Shown here in pieces: positions 1 through 11,867 of a stretch of DNA of 64,000 nt; the stretch's first letter is position 1; each line of letters begins with the position of its first letter. The DNA comes from Elephas maximus indicus (taxonomy: Eukaryota; Chordata; Mammalia; Proboscidea; Elephantidae): positions 48,387,093 through 48,451,092 of the forward strand of contig NC_064821.1 of the NCBI RefSeq assembly GCF_024166365.1. Reading direction: 5' to 3'. Made by a program: the position numbers and the translations under genes. The notes beneath the pieces are model-generated. The model was not told the DNA's origin. It saw nothing but the letters and a program-made list of their open reading frames with translations, and did not search any database.

Positions 1-1338
1 GGGAGGGAGAAAGAAAAGGAAGACAGACAAAAAAAGGTATGCAGTGGAAGAGGGCAGGGTGGGCCTGGGGTGTGGGCACGTACTGTGGACCTCAGCAGTA
101 GGGGAGCCAGGATGGGAGTGGTGGTTTCCTTCTGCCACTCATCAGAGGGGTGAGTGGTGGGAAAACATATTTCTCTGATTACTGGGTGGTCTGTCTCCTG
201 TTGGGAGCTCCGTGAAGTTGCCTTCCCATCCTCCCTGTCCAGGGTGCTTGTTGGCTATGTTTTAAGATGGCTGTGCTGTGCTGTGTTATTTGGCAGGGAG
301 CCTCCACTCTGTATCTCTCCTCCTTCTCGGTTTTTCTGCAGTTTCTTCTTCCAGCTGGTGTTTGATATAGTTTTTTCTCCCTTTATTTGACGCTCAGCTT
401 TCCAGGGTTGATGTTTGCATCTATTTTACTTAGTTCCTCAGATTTTTGCTGCAGAGGGATGGCATGACGCACCTGTCTGGCATCAATGTTGGCCCCACCT
501 CCCAATTCAAATTTTTATAACTTTTATGAAATCTGTAAATATTATTTATTAAATACGGTTAATTTGTGATTCCAACTTTTCAAACAACACAGAGTAGGAA
601 TATGCTGAAAATAAGTTAGATGTGTAAATACTGAAAAACAAAAGAAAAAACAAAAAGACTTTCAGGTGTTATTAATTTTGGGCTAATATAATTTCCCTTA
701 GATTGTCATTGTGAACACTTTTGTTTTTTTTTAACTAAATGACTGAGATCAATGTTCTTTTCCATAAGCATTCTCCTGGTAGCTGCAGAGTACAAACCAC
801 GCTTGTGCTTCCTATTCCAGTGGGAGTAAAAAGAATTGTGCTTTTTAAATATTCACACAAAGAGCTTCACATGGTCAGTGGCAAGCAAGTCCTCTGCAGA
901 GCACATGGCCTGATCTCCAGAACTAGTGCCCAGGGCTGGGGTATCACTGGGTGGGGCAGGGAGGGGGGGCAAGCCAGTGGTGTTTCAGATCCAGGGGAGG
1001 AAGGCCACTCCTTCAAGGGCAAAGCTAGGCCTATTTGGGAGCAGAAACTGGGAAGACCCCTTAGCAAGACCTCAAGTTTCAATTTCCCAATATTGGGTTT
1101 CTGTAAGTTAATGGTTGGTACTGAATAAAGTTTTGAGAAACAAAACCTTTCTTAGAAGCAGCCTATTAGCTGTTCCATGTTGCTGGTTGTGTGTGTTCTC
1201 CTTACCAGAGCCAGAAATTTTCTTAAGGGCCTTCTGTGTTGGTGCCTTTCTGTGAAAAACAACAATAACAACAACAAAAAAACTTCTAACCAGAGCAAGG
1301 AAGGTGGGCAAATCACAGGGAGCTGAGCAGAGAAGGGA
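1..1338. other. Unassigned non-coding DNA
   Basis: I recognise no gene or repeat family here. A 129-codon open frame on the plus strand (739-1128) has no recognisable domain and low-complexity Gly/Arg-rich middle sequence, so I treat it as chance. A short A-rich run sits near 1260-1280. Splice-linked small exons cannot be excluded by eye. Confidence 0.4.
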
Positions 1339-1540
1339 GTCACTGGGTGGTGCAAATGGTTAACAAGCTCAGCTGCTTACCAAAAAGTTAAAGTTTGAGT
1401 TTACCCAGAGGCACTTCACGAAAGTCCTGGAAATCAACTTCCAAAAAAATCAACCATTGAAAACCCTATGGGGCACAGTTCTACTCTGATACACATGGGG
1501 TTGCCATGAGTCAGTATGAACTCAACAGCAATTGGTTGGA
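1339..1540 (+). mobile_element. AfroSINE, long form
   Basis: A tRNA-derived SINE. The head resembles a tRNA gene 5' half (ggtgcaaatggttaacaag), and the tail reads toward 'atgagtcagtatgaactcaacagcaa'-like sequence typical of the family. It has the extra central segment (aaagtcctggaaatc) that marks the longer version. It is diverged, so an older copy. Confidence 0.75.
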
Positions 1541-1616
1541 GCAGAGATGGAGCTACTCTCTTGTGGCCACTCTGAAGATGGAGAAGCCTATATTCAGGGG
1601 ATCCTAGTGACTTTCT

Positions 1617-1779
1617 GGAAACCCTGGTGGCATAGTGGTTAAAAGCTATGGCTGCTAACCAGAAGGTCAGCAGTTCAAATCCACCAGGCACTCCTTGGAA
1701 CCTCTATGGGGCAGTTCTACTCTGTCCTATAGGGTTGCTATGAGTTGGAATTGACTCAATGGCAATGGGTTTGGTTTTA
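1617..1779 (+). mobile_element. AfroSINE, short form
   Basis: Begins with the diagnostic ggaaaccctggtggc head, contains an RNA polymerase III B-box-like stretch (cagcagttcaaatccacc), and ends with the tail tagggttgctatgagttgg followed by gggtttggtttt. It lies head-to-tail with the diverged long-form copy about 75 bp upstream. Confidence 0.9.
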
Positions 1780-2541
1780 GCGACTTTCTAGTTTACCCCC
1801 TCCCATTTTTCAGATTGGTAAACTGAGGTACAGATGAGCAGTAAAGTTTTCATGGTAAGTTGCAAGCATATTAGGGACAAACAATAAAGTCCCTTGGACT
1901 GCTGTTCTTTCTCACACAGTCAGAGGTGAGGTGGTTTTGGGTGATGTTCCCTCTTGCCTCCATGTCCTGCACTCAACCCTTCCTTCCCAACCATGTCTCC
2001 ATCTTCCACGTGACCCAACCACAGCTGAATGGACTGCTGGCCAGCAGTCACTCAGATTGCCCTTCTCAGGTCTGGACTAATGTGTTGGGAGCCACTGGCA
2101 TCTGGAGTGCTAAGGCTGTGCAAAGGGGCTAGGACTGATGCTGGCAGACCAGGACCTCACACAAGTGGATGTGGGGGGAGCAGATGCTAAGTCCTTCCAG
2201 GGACAGCTGCTCTCCAGAAGGATGCAGGTGCTGGAAAGGTCCAGAGAAGGATTGCCAGGCCTCAGAGGGAGCCTGAGAAGGGGGTCATGGTGCTGAGGGT
2301 GGTGACCGATGATCTGCTAGCTACCACTGGACTGGTTGTTCTTCTTGCCCTTAACTGTCACAAAAGCAGACCTCAATCAAGCAGGCTTGTTTGGATTCCT
2401 CAGACACAACTCACTGTTTATCTCTTTTGAGTCTCAGGACCAACCAGAAAGGCTGGAGGGTCAGGTGCTATTATCTCCATGTTACAGACGAGAGAACTGG
2501 GGCCCAGGGAGTGTCCCCTAATCACACAACCTCTTAGTGAG
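1780..2541. other. Mostly unassigned, with MIR-like fragments
   Basis: Two stretches resemble the conserved core of MIR-type SINEs, where 'cagat..gg..aaactgagg' is followed by 'cag': about 1795-1850 and about 2465-2530. Both are short and old. The rest, including a 68-codon open frame at 1926-2132, shows no recognisable domain. Confidence 0.4.
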
Positions 2542-3212
2542 TGTCTTAGTCTCCAGGGCTGCTGTAGCGAAATTTCACAAGTGGGTGGCTTTTAAGAATA
2601 GAAATTTATTCTCAAATTTCTGGGGACTAGCAGTCTGAATTCAGCATGGTGACAGGGCTATGCGCTCTTTCTGTCTGCTCTAGGGGAAGATCCTTCCTTG
2701 TCTCTTTCAGCTTCTGGCAGCCCTGGGCATTTCTTAGCTTTTGTTTGTTGGTTTGTAGATGTATCATCACATGGTGTCTTCCCCCCGTGTGTGACTCTGT
2801 TTCCATGTTTGTTCTCTTTTATAAGGACACCATTCCAAAGGGATTGGGGTTAGGACCCACCCTACTTCAATGCTGTTGTTAGGTGCTGTTGAGTCAATTC
2901 TGACTCATATCGACCCCATGTGACAGAGTAGAACTGCCTCATAGGGTTTTCTAGGCTGTAATCTTTATGGAAGCAGATCGTCAGGTCTTTCTCCCTTGGA
3001 GTTGCTGATGGGTTCAAATTGTCAGCCTTTCATTAGCAGCCAAGCACTTAACCATTGTGCCACCAGTGTTCCTTGCTTCTATTTCAATAGATCTCATTAA
3101 CTTAACAGATTAACACATTCAAAGAAAGACTCTATTTCCAAACAAGGCCATATTCACAGGTACAGGGGTTAGGACGTCAACATATGCTTTTGAGAACATA
3201 ATTTGGTACATA
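2542..3212 (-). mobile_element. MaLR-type solo LTR, split by a SINE
   Basis: Reads on the plus strand as tgtcttagtctccagggctgctgta, the reverse complement of the usual MaLR (MLT1/MST-like) LTR end 'ctaagaca'. It continues with the typical 'gaaatttatt' and ends in 'aggacgtcaacatatg..tttgag'. An AfroSINE interrupts it at about 2872-3074. No internal retroviral sequence adjoins it, so it is a solo LTR. Subfamily not assigned. Confidence 0.75.
2872..3074 (-). mobile_element. AfroSINE, long form, inside the LTR
   Basis: Minus-strand copy: the plus strand starts with ttgttaggtgctgttgagtc (SINE tail) and ends with 'accattgtgccaccagtgttcc' (SINE head). LTR sequence lies on both sides, so it inserted after the LTR. 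It carries the central extra segment around the aagcagatcgtcaggtc motif. Confidence 0.9.
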
Positions 3213-4540
3213 ATGGGGGTCGGGGGAGAAGGAGCAGGAACTCAATTCCAAGTCCTATTCTCTGACCACGTTCTCACTCACTCCTAGGATTCCTGGGGCT
3301 GGCCTCTGGAACAAGCCAACAAGAGGCATGTGTTTATCCTTCAGGATGCAGTTGTGCAGTCTCAGCTCCACCAAGGCAGGCCCCTGGGCTGAGTTTTAGG
3401 GTCTCAAGACCCCAGCATCTTCCAAAGGTGGGGTATGTGCCCCATTAATTTCCCCACCCTGGCCTGACAATGTAATGGGCTGAGAAGATCTTCCCTCTTT
3501 CAGCAGCAGCATGGGAAAAGCATGCTAGGCACACATCTTTCTTAGATACAAAGATACAGATAGGCAAACAGAGCAAACACTAGGCCTTGGATCAAAATAT
3601 CAGACAGGACTGCCACCTCTTGTTAAGAACGAGTGGACCTGACACCCCCTGGAGGGGCCCCTGATGCAATGCCCCCCTTCCATGGGTGCAAGAAAGAGAG
3701 CATTACATGTGCTGTTCTTTCTGTGTTTCACCCCCTCTCCACCTGGTGGGCTCTGCTTCACATCCTCAGGTCTTCCTCATCCATGATGGTCAGGTAACCC
3801 AGGATGCCCATTTAAAAATGAGGAGCTGGGGAGCAGGGAGGTTGATTCACTTGCTCCAGATCTAGAACCCAGGTCTCCTGTTTCTTAGACCAACGATCTT
3901 TTGCCACTGAGGGGAACTCATAGGCTCCTATCTCAAGCATCACCATCAGAGATTAAAAATCATTTATTTGCAACAAGCTTCTCTTTGAAAATGAAAACAC
4001 TACAGTCAAAGTTAATAGATTAGGCCATTACTAGTAATTTAAATCTTTAGTGTGAATTCAATAGTACTTAGCAAGTGCCCAGAAATAATTGCAGAGTGAA
4101 CGATTGTGGTGCCTTTTCTCCAAGTTTAGAATGATGGCTTTGATGAGGAGGAATAACTTGGAGTATCAGAGGCTCCTGGCGAGCTAGGATTGGGTGAGGG
4201 CCTGAGGTTGTCGGTTTGAGAGTTCACGGGTAAGATTAAAGATGGTACTTTAAAGATGGAAGGGGAGACAGTGCTGATGTCTATTTTATCTGCGTAGGAC
4301 CATGACCTCTAAGCCAAACCAAGAGTGTAGATGGTTTCAGAACTGAGCTGAGGTGCCGCCAACCAAGCCCGATTGGGCGTGTGGCTACTCTACTGAGGGT
4401 TTTCACCTTTTGGGTTCTTGATCTAATCTAGAAAACTCTGGGAGCCACATAGGAATATCCTAGGGCACCAGCCCAGCTGTTACATTCTAGAAGGCTGGCA
4501 GGGGGAGAAGAGGGAAGTATGCAGGTACTCACTGGGTCTT
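3213..4540. other. Unassigned non-coding DNA with a MIR-like fragment
   Basis: About 3795-3900 resembles a MIR core (aaaatgaggagctgggg, then ttgctccagatc, then aacccaggtctcc). Nothing else was recognised. No open frame has a domain I know. Confidence 0.35.
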
Positions 4541-4956
4541 GTGTGTTATAGATTGAATTGTGTCCCCCAGAATGTGCTGAAATCCTAAACCCTATACCTG
4601 TTAATATGACCCTGTTTGGAAATACGGGTTTTCTTTTGTTATGTTAATGAGATAATACCAGAGTATGGTGGGTCCTAAACCTAATCACTTCTGAGTTATA
4701 AAAAGAGTAGAACAGACACAGAGACACACACAGGGAGAAGTGGAAGATACGAAGAAGACAGATGCATCTACAAGCCTAGGAATACCAAGGATTGCTGACA
4801 GCTACTAGAAGTTGAAATAGACAAAGAAAGACCTCCCCCTAGAGCCATGCCCTGAATTCAAACTTCTAGCCTCCTGAACTATGAGAAGATATATTTCTAT
4901 TCTTTAAAGTCACCCACTTTGTGGTATATTCTGTTACACCAGCACTAGGTAACTAA
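4541..4956 (+). mobile_element. MLT1-like solo LTR
   Basis: Starts tgttatagattgaattgtgt and contains cccccagaatgtgctgaaatc, an acagagacacacacaggg segment, a 'cttctagcctcctgaactatgag' segment, and the end 'ggtaactaagaca'. These are hallmarks of MLT1-type MaLR LTRs. It is closer to the pan-mammalian MLT1 pattern than the other LTRs in this window. Confidence 0.8.
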
Positions 4957-5812
4957 GACACCGTGGAATGTCCTACAATTTAGGTAAAGACACTGATGAT
5001 GCCAAGCTCTGTGGGGACAAGTGGGGCTGTCCGTGGTTGAGAAGGCGTGGCCTGGGACCTTTGAGAGTCCTGAGGCAGACAGGTCAACCTGTGAGTCCTA
5101 CCTTTCTATCACAAGTAGAAGGAACCACATCTGGATTTCTGAGCATCTACATGGGCCTCAGGGGCTCTGTGGGCATTAATAGTAAAATAAAAATAGGATG
5201 TAAAACTTTATGATCATGGATATAAAAACTAAGCAAACTTAATCAATGTAGTAAAAGAACATAAAATAATTAAAGGAAATGGCAAACATATAAAAAACAA
5301 AACAAAACAAAAAATAAGATGCAAAAGTATAACCATATGGATTATAACACATATGAATGGATTAAATTCTGCTATTCAAGGTAAAGACTCTTAGGTTAGA
5401 TCAAAGAACAAAAATGTAGGACATATCTAAAACGTAAGACACAGGAAGATTAAAAATACAGGGATGAGCAGATACACACTAGGTAACTGCAAACAAAAAG
5501 AAAGTCTAAGCAGAAATTAAAGTAGAATCCAAGGCTAAAAGTATTAAACATAAATCGACTCGATGGCACTGGGTTTGGGGGTGTGATCAAACTGGCATGT
5601 CAACATAGCATTAGGTGAGGGTACCAAGAATACTCAAATCCTAATCTAGAGTATCCTTTCCTTAGAGGTCTCTGTGAGGAATAGCTATTGCTTTTTGTCC
5701 TCTCCAACAAAGAGGGTGTAGCAAACCAGCATGTGACACCCTCCGCCACAGGGATTGTTTTCAGGGATAGACGTGATTAAATGACCTAATCAGATCCAGT
5801 CCAAGAATTTTG
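4957..5812. other. Unassigned AT-rich DNA with a SINE tail scrap
   Basis: A-rich between about 5210 and 5550, perhaps a very old LINE, but no motif is clear. A short AfroSINE tail scrap (atcgactcgatggcactggg) sits at about 5552-5573. Confidence 0.35.
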
Positions 5813-6026
5813 GGGGACTCCCTGGGTGGCATAAATGGTTAAGTGTTTGACTATTAACCACAAAGTTGGCAGCTCAGACCCACCCAGAGGCACCTCTGAA
5901 GAAAGCCTGGTGATCTGCTTCCTTAAGATCATAGCCTTGAAAGCCCTATGGAGCACAGTTCTACTCTGCAACTCTCTGGGTCACCATGAGTCAGAGTTGA
6001 CTTGATGGCAACTGGCTTACTGGTTC
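5813..6026 (+). mobile_element. AfroSINE, long form
   Basis: Head gactccctgggtggcataa, tRNA-like B-box region, central segment cctggtgatctgcttcc, and tail catgagtcagagttgacttg. The central segment identifies the longer variant. Confidence 0.9.
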
Positions 6027-6560
6027 AAGTACACATATTGAAAACTAAACTCATGGTTCCCCTCCCCTCAAAACGTAGTACATTTCTTATGTTCGCAAAC
6101 TCAGTAAATGATACCAACATACATTCAATGATGAATATAAAAAAAAAAGGAAGTTTTTTAAAGCTTTTAAAATAATTTTGGTGAAAATATACACAGTGAA
6201 GCCCTTTCCCATTTCACATTTCCTATACGTAATGATCATTGACATTCGTTAAGTTCTTCACACTGTATTAACATTTCTTGTTATTTCTGTTCTAGTTGTT
6301 TCACTCCCATTGACTTAAACCAGAGACTTTACAGTGGCCAATAAGAGCCCTAGAACACGATACGTCCACATACCCTAATCATCTTTCCAACTTCCTCTAC
6401 TATTGCTCTCCTATATCTCACTCTGCTCCATTTCACACTGGCCTTTGGCTCCACCTACAACATGCAAGGCACACTGTCACCTTGGAGCCTTTTTCCTCTT
6501 CCTGAAAAAATCTTGTGTTAGGTATCTCCCTGGATAACTCCTTCACATCCCTAACCACCT
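6027..6560. other. Probable L1 3' UTR-like debris
   Basis: The stretch from about 6150 (gtgaaaatatacacagtgaa) to about 6350 resembles the 3' untranslated region of an L1 in minus orientation, as seen in other L1 copies here (compare 13010-13090). The rest to 6560 is unassigned. Confidence 0.4.
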
Positions 6561-6561
6561 G

Positions 6562-6780
6562 CCATGGATTGAATTGTGTCCCCCAAAAATGTGTGTATCA
6601 ATTTGGCTAGGCCATGATTCCCAGTATTTTGTGATTGTCCACCATTTTGTCATCTGATACGGTTTTCGTATGTGTTGTAAATCCTGCCTCCATGATATTA
6701 ATGAGGTGGGACAGGTGGCAATTATGTTAATGAGGCAGGACTCATTCCACAAGGTTGGATTGTGTCGTGAGCCAGTTTCT
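6562..6780 (+). mobile_element. MaLR-type LTR, 5' part
   Basis: Begins gattgaattgtgtccccc and continues with caatttggctaggccatgat, the start of the LTR family also seen at 17845, 41978 and 55105. It breaks off at about 6780, where an L1 has inserted; the rest of the LTR resumes at about 10092. Confidence 0.8.
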
Positions 6781-9700
6781 TTCTTTCTTTCTTTTTTAAT
6801 AATTTTTATTGTGCTTTAAGTGAAAGTTTACAAATCAAGTCAGTCTCTCACATAAAAACTTATACACACCTTATTACATACTCCCAGTTACTCCCCCCCC
6901 AATTAGACAGCTCGCTCCCTCCTTCCAGTCTCTCTTTTTGTGACCATTTTGTCAGCTTTTAACCCCCTCTACCCTCTCATCTCCCCTCCAGGAAGGAGAT
7001 GCCCACATAGTCTCAAGTGTCCACCTGATGCAAGTAGCTCACTCCTCATCAGCATTTCTCTCCAACCCATTGTCCAGTCCAATCCATGTCTGATGAGTTG
7101 GCTTTGGGAATGGTTCCTGTCCTGGGCTAACAGAAGGTTTGGGGACCATGACCATCGGGGTCCTTCTAGTCTCAGTCAGACCATTAAGTTTGGTCTTTTT
7201 ATGAGAATTGGGGGTCTGCATCCCACTGTTCTCCTGCTCCCTCAGGAGTTCTCTGTTGTTTCCCATCAGGGCAGTCATTGGTTGTGGCCGGGTACCATCT
7301 AGTTCTTCTGGCCTCAGGATGATGTAGTCTCTCGCTCATGTAGCCCTTTCTATCTCTTGGGCTCGTAATTACCTTGTGTCCTTGGTGTTCTTCATTCTCC
7401 TTTGATCCAGGTGGGTTGAGACTCATTGATGCATCTTAGATGGCTGTTTGCTAGCGTTTAAGATCCTAGACACTGCTCTCCAAAGTGGGATGCAGAATGT
7501 TTTCTTAATAGATTTTATTATGCCAATTGACTTAGATGTCCCTTGAAACCATGGTTCCCAAACCCCTGCCCCTGCTTCACTGACCTTGGAAGCATTCAGT
7601 TTATTCAGGAAACTTCTTTGCTTTTGGTTTAGTCCAGTTGTGCTGATCTCCCCTGTATTGAGTGTCGTTCTTCCCTTCACCTAAAGTAGTACTTATCTAC
7701 TATATAATTAGTAAATACCCCTCTCCTACCCTCCCTCCCTCCCCCCTCGTAACCACAAAAGAATGTGTTCTTCTCAGTTTAAACTATTTCTCGAGATCTT
7801 ATAATAGTGGTCTTATACAATATTTGTCCTTTTGCAACTGACTAATTTCACTCAGCATAATGCCTTCCAGGTTCCTCCATGTTATGAAATGTTTCACAGA
7901 TTCATCACTGTTCTTTATCGATGCGTAGTATTCCATTGTGTGGATATACCATAATTTATTTATCCATTCATCTGTTGATGGGCACCTTGGTTGCTTCCAT
8001 CTTTTTGCTATTGTAAACAGTGCTGCAGTAAACACGGGTGTGCATGTATCTGTTCGTGTAAAGGCTCTTATTTCTCTAGGATATATTCCGAGGAGTGGGA
8101 TTGCTGGATTGTATGGTAGTTCTATTTCTAGCTTTTTAAGGAAGCGCCAATCAATTTCCAAAGTGGTTGTACCATTTGCCATTCCCACCAACAGTGTATA
8201 AGTGTTCCAATCTCTCCACAGCCTCTCCAACATTTATTATTTTGTGTTTTTTGGATTAATGCCAGTCTTGTTGGAGTGAGATGGAATCTCATTGTAGTTT
8301 TAATTTGCATTTCTCTAATGGCTAATGATCGAGAGCATTTCCTCATGTATCTGTTAGCCGCCTGAATGTTTTTTTTAGTGAAGTGCCTGTTCGTATCTTT
8401 TGCCCATTTTTTAATTGGGGTGTTTGTCTTTTTGTGGTTGAGTTTTAGCAGAATCATGTAGATTTTAGAGATCAGGCACTGGTCGGAGATGTCATAGCTG
8501 AAAAATTTTTCCCAGGCTGTAGGTGGTCTTTTTACTCTTTTGGTGAAGTCTTTGGATGAGTACAGGTGTTTGATTTTTAGCAGCTCCCAGTTATCTGGTT
8601 TCTCTTCAGCATTTTTAGTAATGTTTTGTATTCTGTTTATGCCTTGTATTAGGGCTCCTAATGTTGTCCTTATTTTTTCTTCCATGATCTTTATTGTTTT
8701 AGACTTTATGTCTAGGTCTTTGATGCATTTGGAGTTAGTTTTTGCACATGGTGTGAGTTATGGGTCCTGCTTCATTTTTTTTGCAGATGGATATCCAGTT
8801 ATGCCAGCAACATTTGTTAAAACGACTGTCTTTTCCCCAATTAACTGACACTGGGCCTTTGTCAAGTATCAGCTGCTCCTATGTGGATGGATTTATATCT
8901 GGGTTCTCAATTCTGTTCCATTGGTCTATGTGCCTGTTGTTGTACCAGTACCAGGCAGTTTTGACCACTGTGGCTGTATAATAGGTTCTAAAATCAGGTA
9001 GAGTGAGGCCTCCCACTTTGTTCTTCTTTTCAGTAATGCATTACTTATCCGGGGCTTCTTTCCCTTCCATATGAAGTTGGTGATTTGTTTCTCCATCACA
9101 TTGACAAATGTCGTTGGCATTTGGATTGGAAGTGCATTGTATATGTAGATGGCTTTTGGTAGAAAAGATATTTTTACAATGTTAAGTCTTCCAGTCCATG
9201 AGCAATGTATGTTTTTCCACTTATGTAGGTCTCTTTTGGTTTCTTGCAGTAGTATCTTGTAGTTTTATTTGTATAGGTCTTTTACATCTTTGGTAAGATT
9301 TATTCATAAGTATTTTATCTTCTTGGGGGCTACTGTGAATGGTATTGATTTGGTGATTTCCTCTACAATGTTCTTTTTGTTAGTATAGAGGAATCCAACT
9401 GATTTTTGTATGTTTATCTTGTAACCTGATACTCTGCTGAGCTCTTCTATTAGTTTCAGTAGTTTTTTTGAGGATTCCTTAGGGTTTTCTGTGTATAAGA
9501 TCATGCTGTCAGCAAATAGAGATAATTTTACTTCTTCCTTGCCAATCTGGATGCTCTTTATTTCTTTGTCTAGCCTAATTGCTCTGGCTAGGACCTCCAG
9601 CACAATGTTGAATAAGAGCGGTGATAAAGGGCATCCTTGTCTGGTTCCTGTTCTCAAGGGAAATGGTTTCAGGATGATGCTGGCTGTTGGCTTGGTATAA

Positions 9701-10091
9701 ATGCCCTTTATTATGCTGAGGAATTTTCCTTCTACTCCTATTTTGCTGAGTGTTTTTATCATGAATGTGTGTTGGACTTTGTCAAATGCCTTTTCTGCAT
9801 CAATTGATAAGATCATGTGGTTTTTGTCTTTTATTTATATGATGGATTACAGTACTTGTTTTTCTAATATTAAACCAACCTTGCATACCTGGTATAAATC
9901 CCACTTGGTCATGGTGGATTATTTTTTGATATGTTGTTGAATTCTATTGGTGAGAATTTTGTTGAGGATTTTCGCATCTATGTTCATGAGGGATATAGGT
10001 GTGTAATTTTCTTTTTTTGTGGTGTCTTTACTTGGTTTTGGTATCAGGGATAAGCTGGCTTCATAGAATGAGTTAGGGCAGGCAATTTCTT
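6781..10091 (-). mobile_element. 5'-truncated L1 inserted in the LTR
   Basis: The plus strand shows a T-rich end (6781-6800) followed by the L1 3' UTR (attgtgctttaagtgaaag). ORF2 coding sequence then follows on the minus strand, in pieces interrupted by stops and frameshifts. The element is about 3.3 kb and lacks the 5' half of ORF2 (endonuclease), ORF1 and the 5' UTR, as expected of incomplete target-primed reverse transcription. It resembles the 7.6-kb L1 at 25.4-33.0 kb closely in its 3' UTR. Confidence 0.9.
7799..10091 (-). pseudogene. L1 ORF2 3' two-thirds (reverse transcriptase remnant)
   Basis: Minus-strand frames 10137-9919, 9816-9304, 8685-8128 and 8233-7799 give recognisable ORF2p: the reverse transcriptase motif [10 protein letters not shown], the [14 protein letters not shown] motif, and the C-terminal Cys-rich segment (CWRGCGE..LIHCWWEW). 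The catalytic box, normally FADD in L1, reads LFADSMILY, so the second aspartate is lost. In the C-terminal zinc-knuckle-like motif the last Cys is Trp. With several frame breaks it cannot make active enzyme. Confidence 0.9.
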
Positions 10092-10384
10092 CTGAGATAT
10101 AATAGGGAGAAGCGAGCAGAGAGACAGGGGACCTCATACCACCAAGAAAGCAGTACCGGGAGCAGAGTGGATCACTTGGGACTGTGGTTCCTGCTCAGAG
10201 AAGCTTCTAGATCCGGAGAGATTGATGACAAGGACCTTCCTCCAGAGCTGACAGAGAAAGCCTTCCCCTGGAGCTGACGCCCTGAATTTGGGCTTCTAGT
10301 CTCCTAGACTGTGAAAGAATAAACTTCTGTTAAAGCCATCCACTTGTGGTATTTCTGTTACAGCACCACTAGATGACTAAGATA
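10092..10384 (+). mobile_element. MaLR-type LTR, 3' part
   Basis: Resumes with agcgagcagagagacagggg and runs through cctccagagctgacagagaa, the 'gaataaacttctgttaaagc' polyadenylation-signal region and the end 'actagatgactaag'. It joins exactly onto the part ending at 6780 when the L1 is removed. Family agreement with the copies at 42.2 kb and 55.4 kb supports the join. Confidence 0.8.
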
Positions 10385-10597
10385 TCACCTAAACCAGCTG
10401 CCGAGAGGTCGATTAGACTCATGGTCACGCTCTCTGTGTTCAGAGTAGAACCATGCTCCATGAGGTTTTCAGTGGCTGTTACATTTGGAAGTAGATCGCC
10501 AGGCCTTTCTTCTGAGACTCCTCTAGGTGGATTTGAACTGCCAACTTTTCGATTAGTAGATAAGCACTTAATTATTTGCACCACCTAGAGGTTCCCC
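10385..10597 (-). mobile_element. AfroSINE, long form, diverged
   Basis: Plus strand starts with a degraded tail (gccgagaggtcgattagactc) and ends with the head complement (caccacctagaggttcc). The gatcgccaggcctttcttc segment marks the long form. It abuts the LTR 3' end directly. Confidence 0.8.
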
Positions 10598-10599
10598 TT

Positions 10600-10992
10600 C
10601 ATATACCTAGGTCAATGTTCAACTTTTTGAGGAACTTCAAAATTGTCTTCCACAGTGGATACACCATTTTATATTCCCACTAGCAAGGGACAAGGGTTCT
10701 TGTTTCTCCACACTGTCAACAACACTGTTATTTTCTATTTTTCTGTGATAGCTAGTGGGTATGAAGAGGTATCTGATTGTGGTTTTGACTTGTATTTCTT
10801 TACCCTATAAAGGAAAGCAATTTGTTTTTTGCATATTAACCTTTAATCTCACATTTTTGAGTATGACCCATTATTACTTTCAGGAGTTTTTTGTTGATTC
10901 TTTCTGATTTCTACATAGACAGTCATTTTCTCTTTGAACAAGGGCAGTTTTATTTCCTCCTTACCAACGTATAACACTTCTCAAATTATTTG
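10600..10992 (-). mobile_element. Old L1, 3' segment of a nested copy
   Basis: Matches the ORF2 3' region pattern of the younger L1s in this window (compare 10640-10700, 'ccacagtggatacaccatttt', with 8155-8200). It then jumps to an upstream part of ORF2 at about 10880-10990. It is broken at about 10993 by an RTE copy and resumes at about 12341 in register. More diverged than the L1 at 6.8-10.1 kb. Confidence 0.75.
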
Positions 10993-11358
10993 ATTTTTCT
11001 TGGATTAATCTGAGAAGCTGAACTATGTGAAGAAGAATGGGGCATCAGGGTTGCAGGAAGACTGCGATATGCAGATGACACAACCTTGCTTGCTGAAAGT
11101 GAAGAGGACTTGAAGCACTTACTGATGAAGATCAGACCACAGCCTTCAGTGTGGATTACACCTCAACGTAAAGAAAACAAAAATCCTCACAGCTGGACCA
11201 ATAATCAACATCATGATAAATGGAGAAAATATTGAAGTTGTCAAGGATTTCATTTTACTTGGATCCACAGTCAACAACCATGGAAGCAGCAGTCAAGAAA
11301 TCAAATGACGCATTGCATTGGGCAAATCTGCTGCAAAAGACCTCTTTGAAGTGTGTCT
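10993..11358 (+). mobile_element. RTE/BovB-like LINE, 5' part of a split copy
   Basis: Encodes the reverse transcriptase catalytic region of an RTE-clade LINE: LRYADDTTLLAESEEDLKH, with the YADD box at about 11068-11079, then 'NGENIEVVKDFILLGSTVN'-like sequence. It is 5'-truncated and sits inside the old L1. It is interrupted at about 11358 by an LTR. Confidence 0.85.
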
Positions 11359-11867
11359 TAGTCATCCAGCGCTGCTATAACAGAAGTACAAGTGGGTGGC
11401 TTTAACAAAGAGGGGTTTATTTTCTCACAGTAAAGTTGGCTAAAAGTTCAAATTCAGGGTGTCAGCTCTAGGGGAAGGTTTTCTCTCTGTTGGCTTTGGA
11501 GGAATGTCTTTCTCACCAATCTTCCCCTAGACCAGGCACTTCTCTATGCAGGAACCCCACGTCTAAAGGACAGGCTCTACTCCTGGTGCTTCTTTCTTGG
11601 TGGTATGAGGTCCTCAACTCTCTGCTTGCTTCCCTTCCCTTTTATCTCTTGAGAAATAAAAGGTGGTGCAGGCCCCACCCCAGGGAAACCCCCTTTGCAT
11701 TGGATCAGGGAGGTGACCTGAGTAAGAGTGGTGTTCCAATCCCACCCTAACCTCTTTAGCATAAAATTACAATCACAAAATGGAGGACAACCACACAATA
11801 CTGGGAATCAGGGCCTAACCAGGCTGACACATTTTTGGGGGGAGGCAATTCAATCCATGACAGTGTT
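11359..11867 (-). mobile_element. MaLR-type LTR inside the RTE copy
   Basis: Plus strand runs from gtcttagtcatccagcgctg to gaggcaattcaatccatgac, the reverse complement of the MaLR-type LTR family seen elsewhere. It is flanked on both sides by agtgt. Removing the LTR and one agtgt restores the continuous RTE sequence (compare the intact copy at 20640-20660), which is good evidence for a 5-bp target duplication typical of LTR elements. Confidence 0.9.

Noticed and set aside
739-1128. 129-codon plus-strand frame
   Set aside because: No recognisable domain, low-complexity middle, no splice context, and overlapping frames of similar length on both strands.
7938-8201. Open frames on the plus strand across L1 regions (such as 7938-8201, 8540-8848, 27101-27448)
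   Set aside because: They are antisense to L1 ORF2 and translate to non-homologous hydrophobic peptides. Absence of stops follows from ORF2 codon composition.
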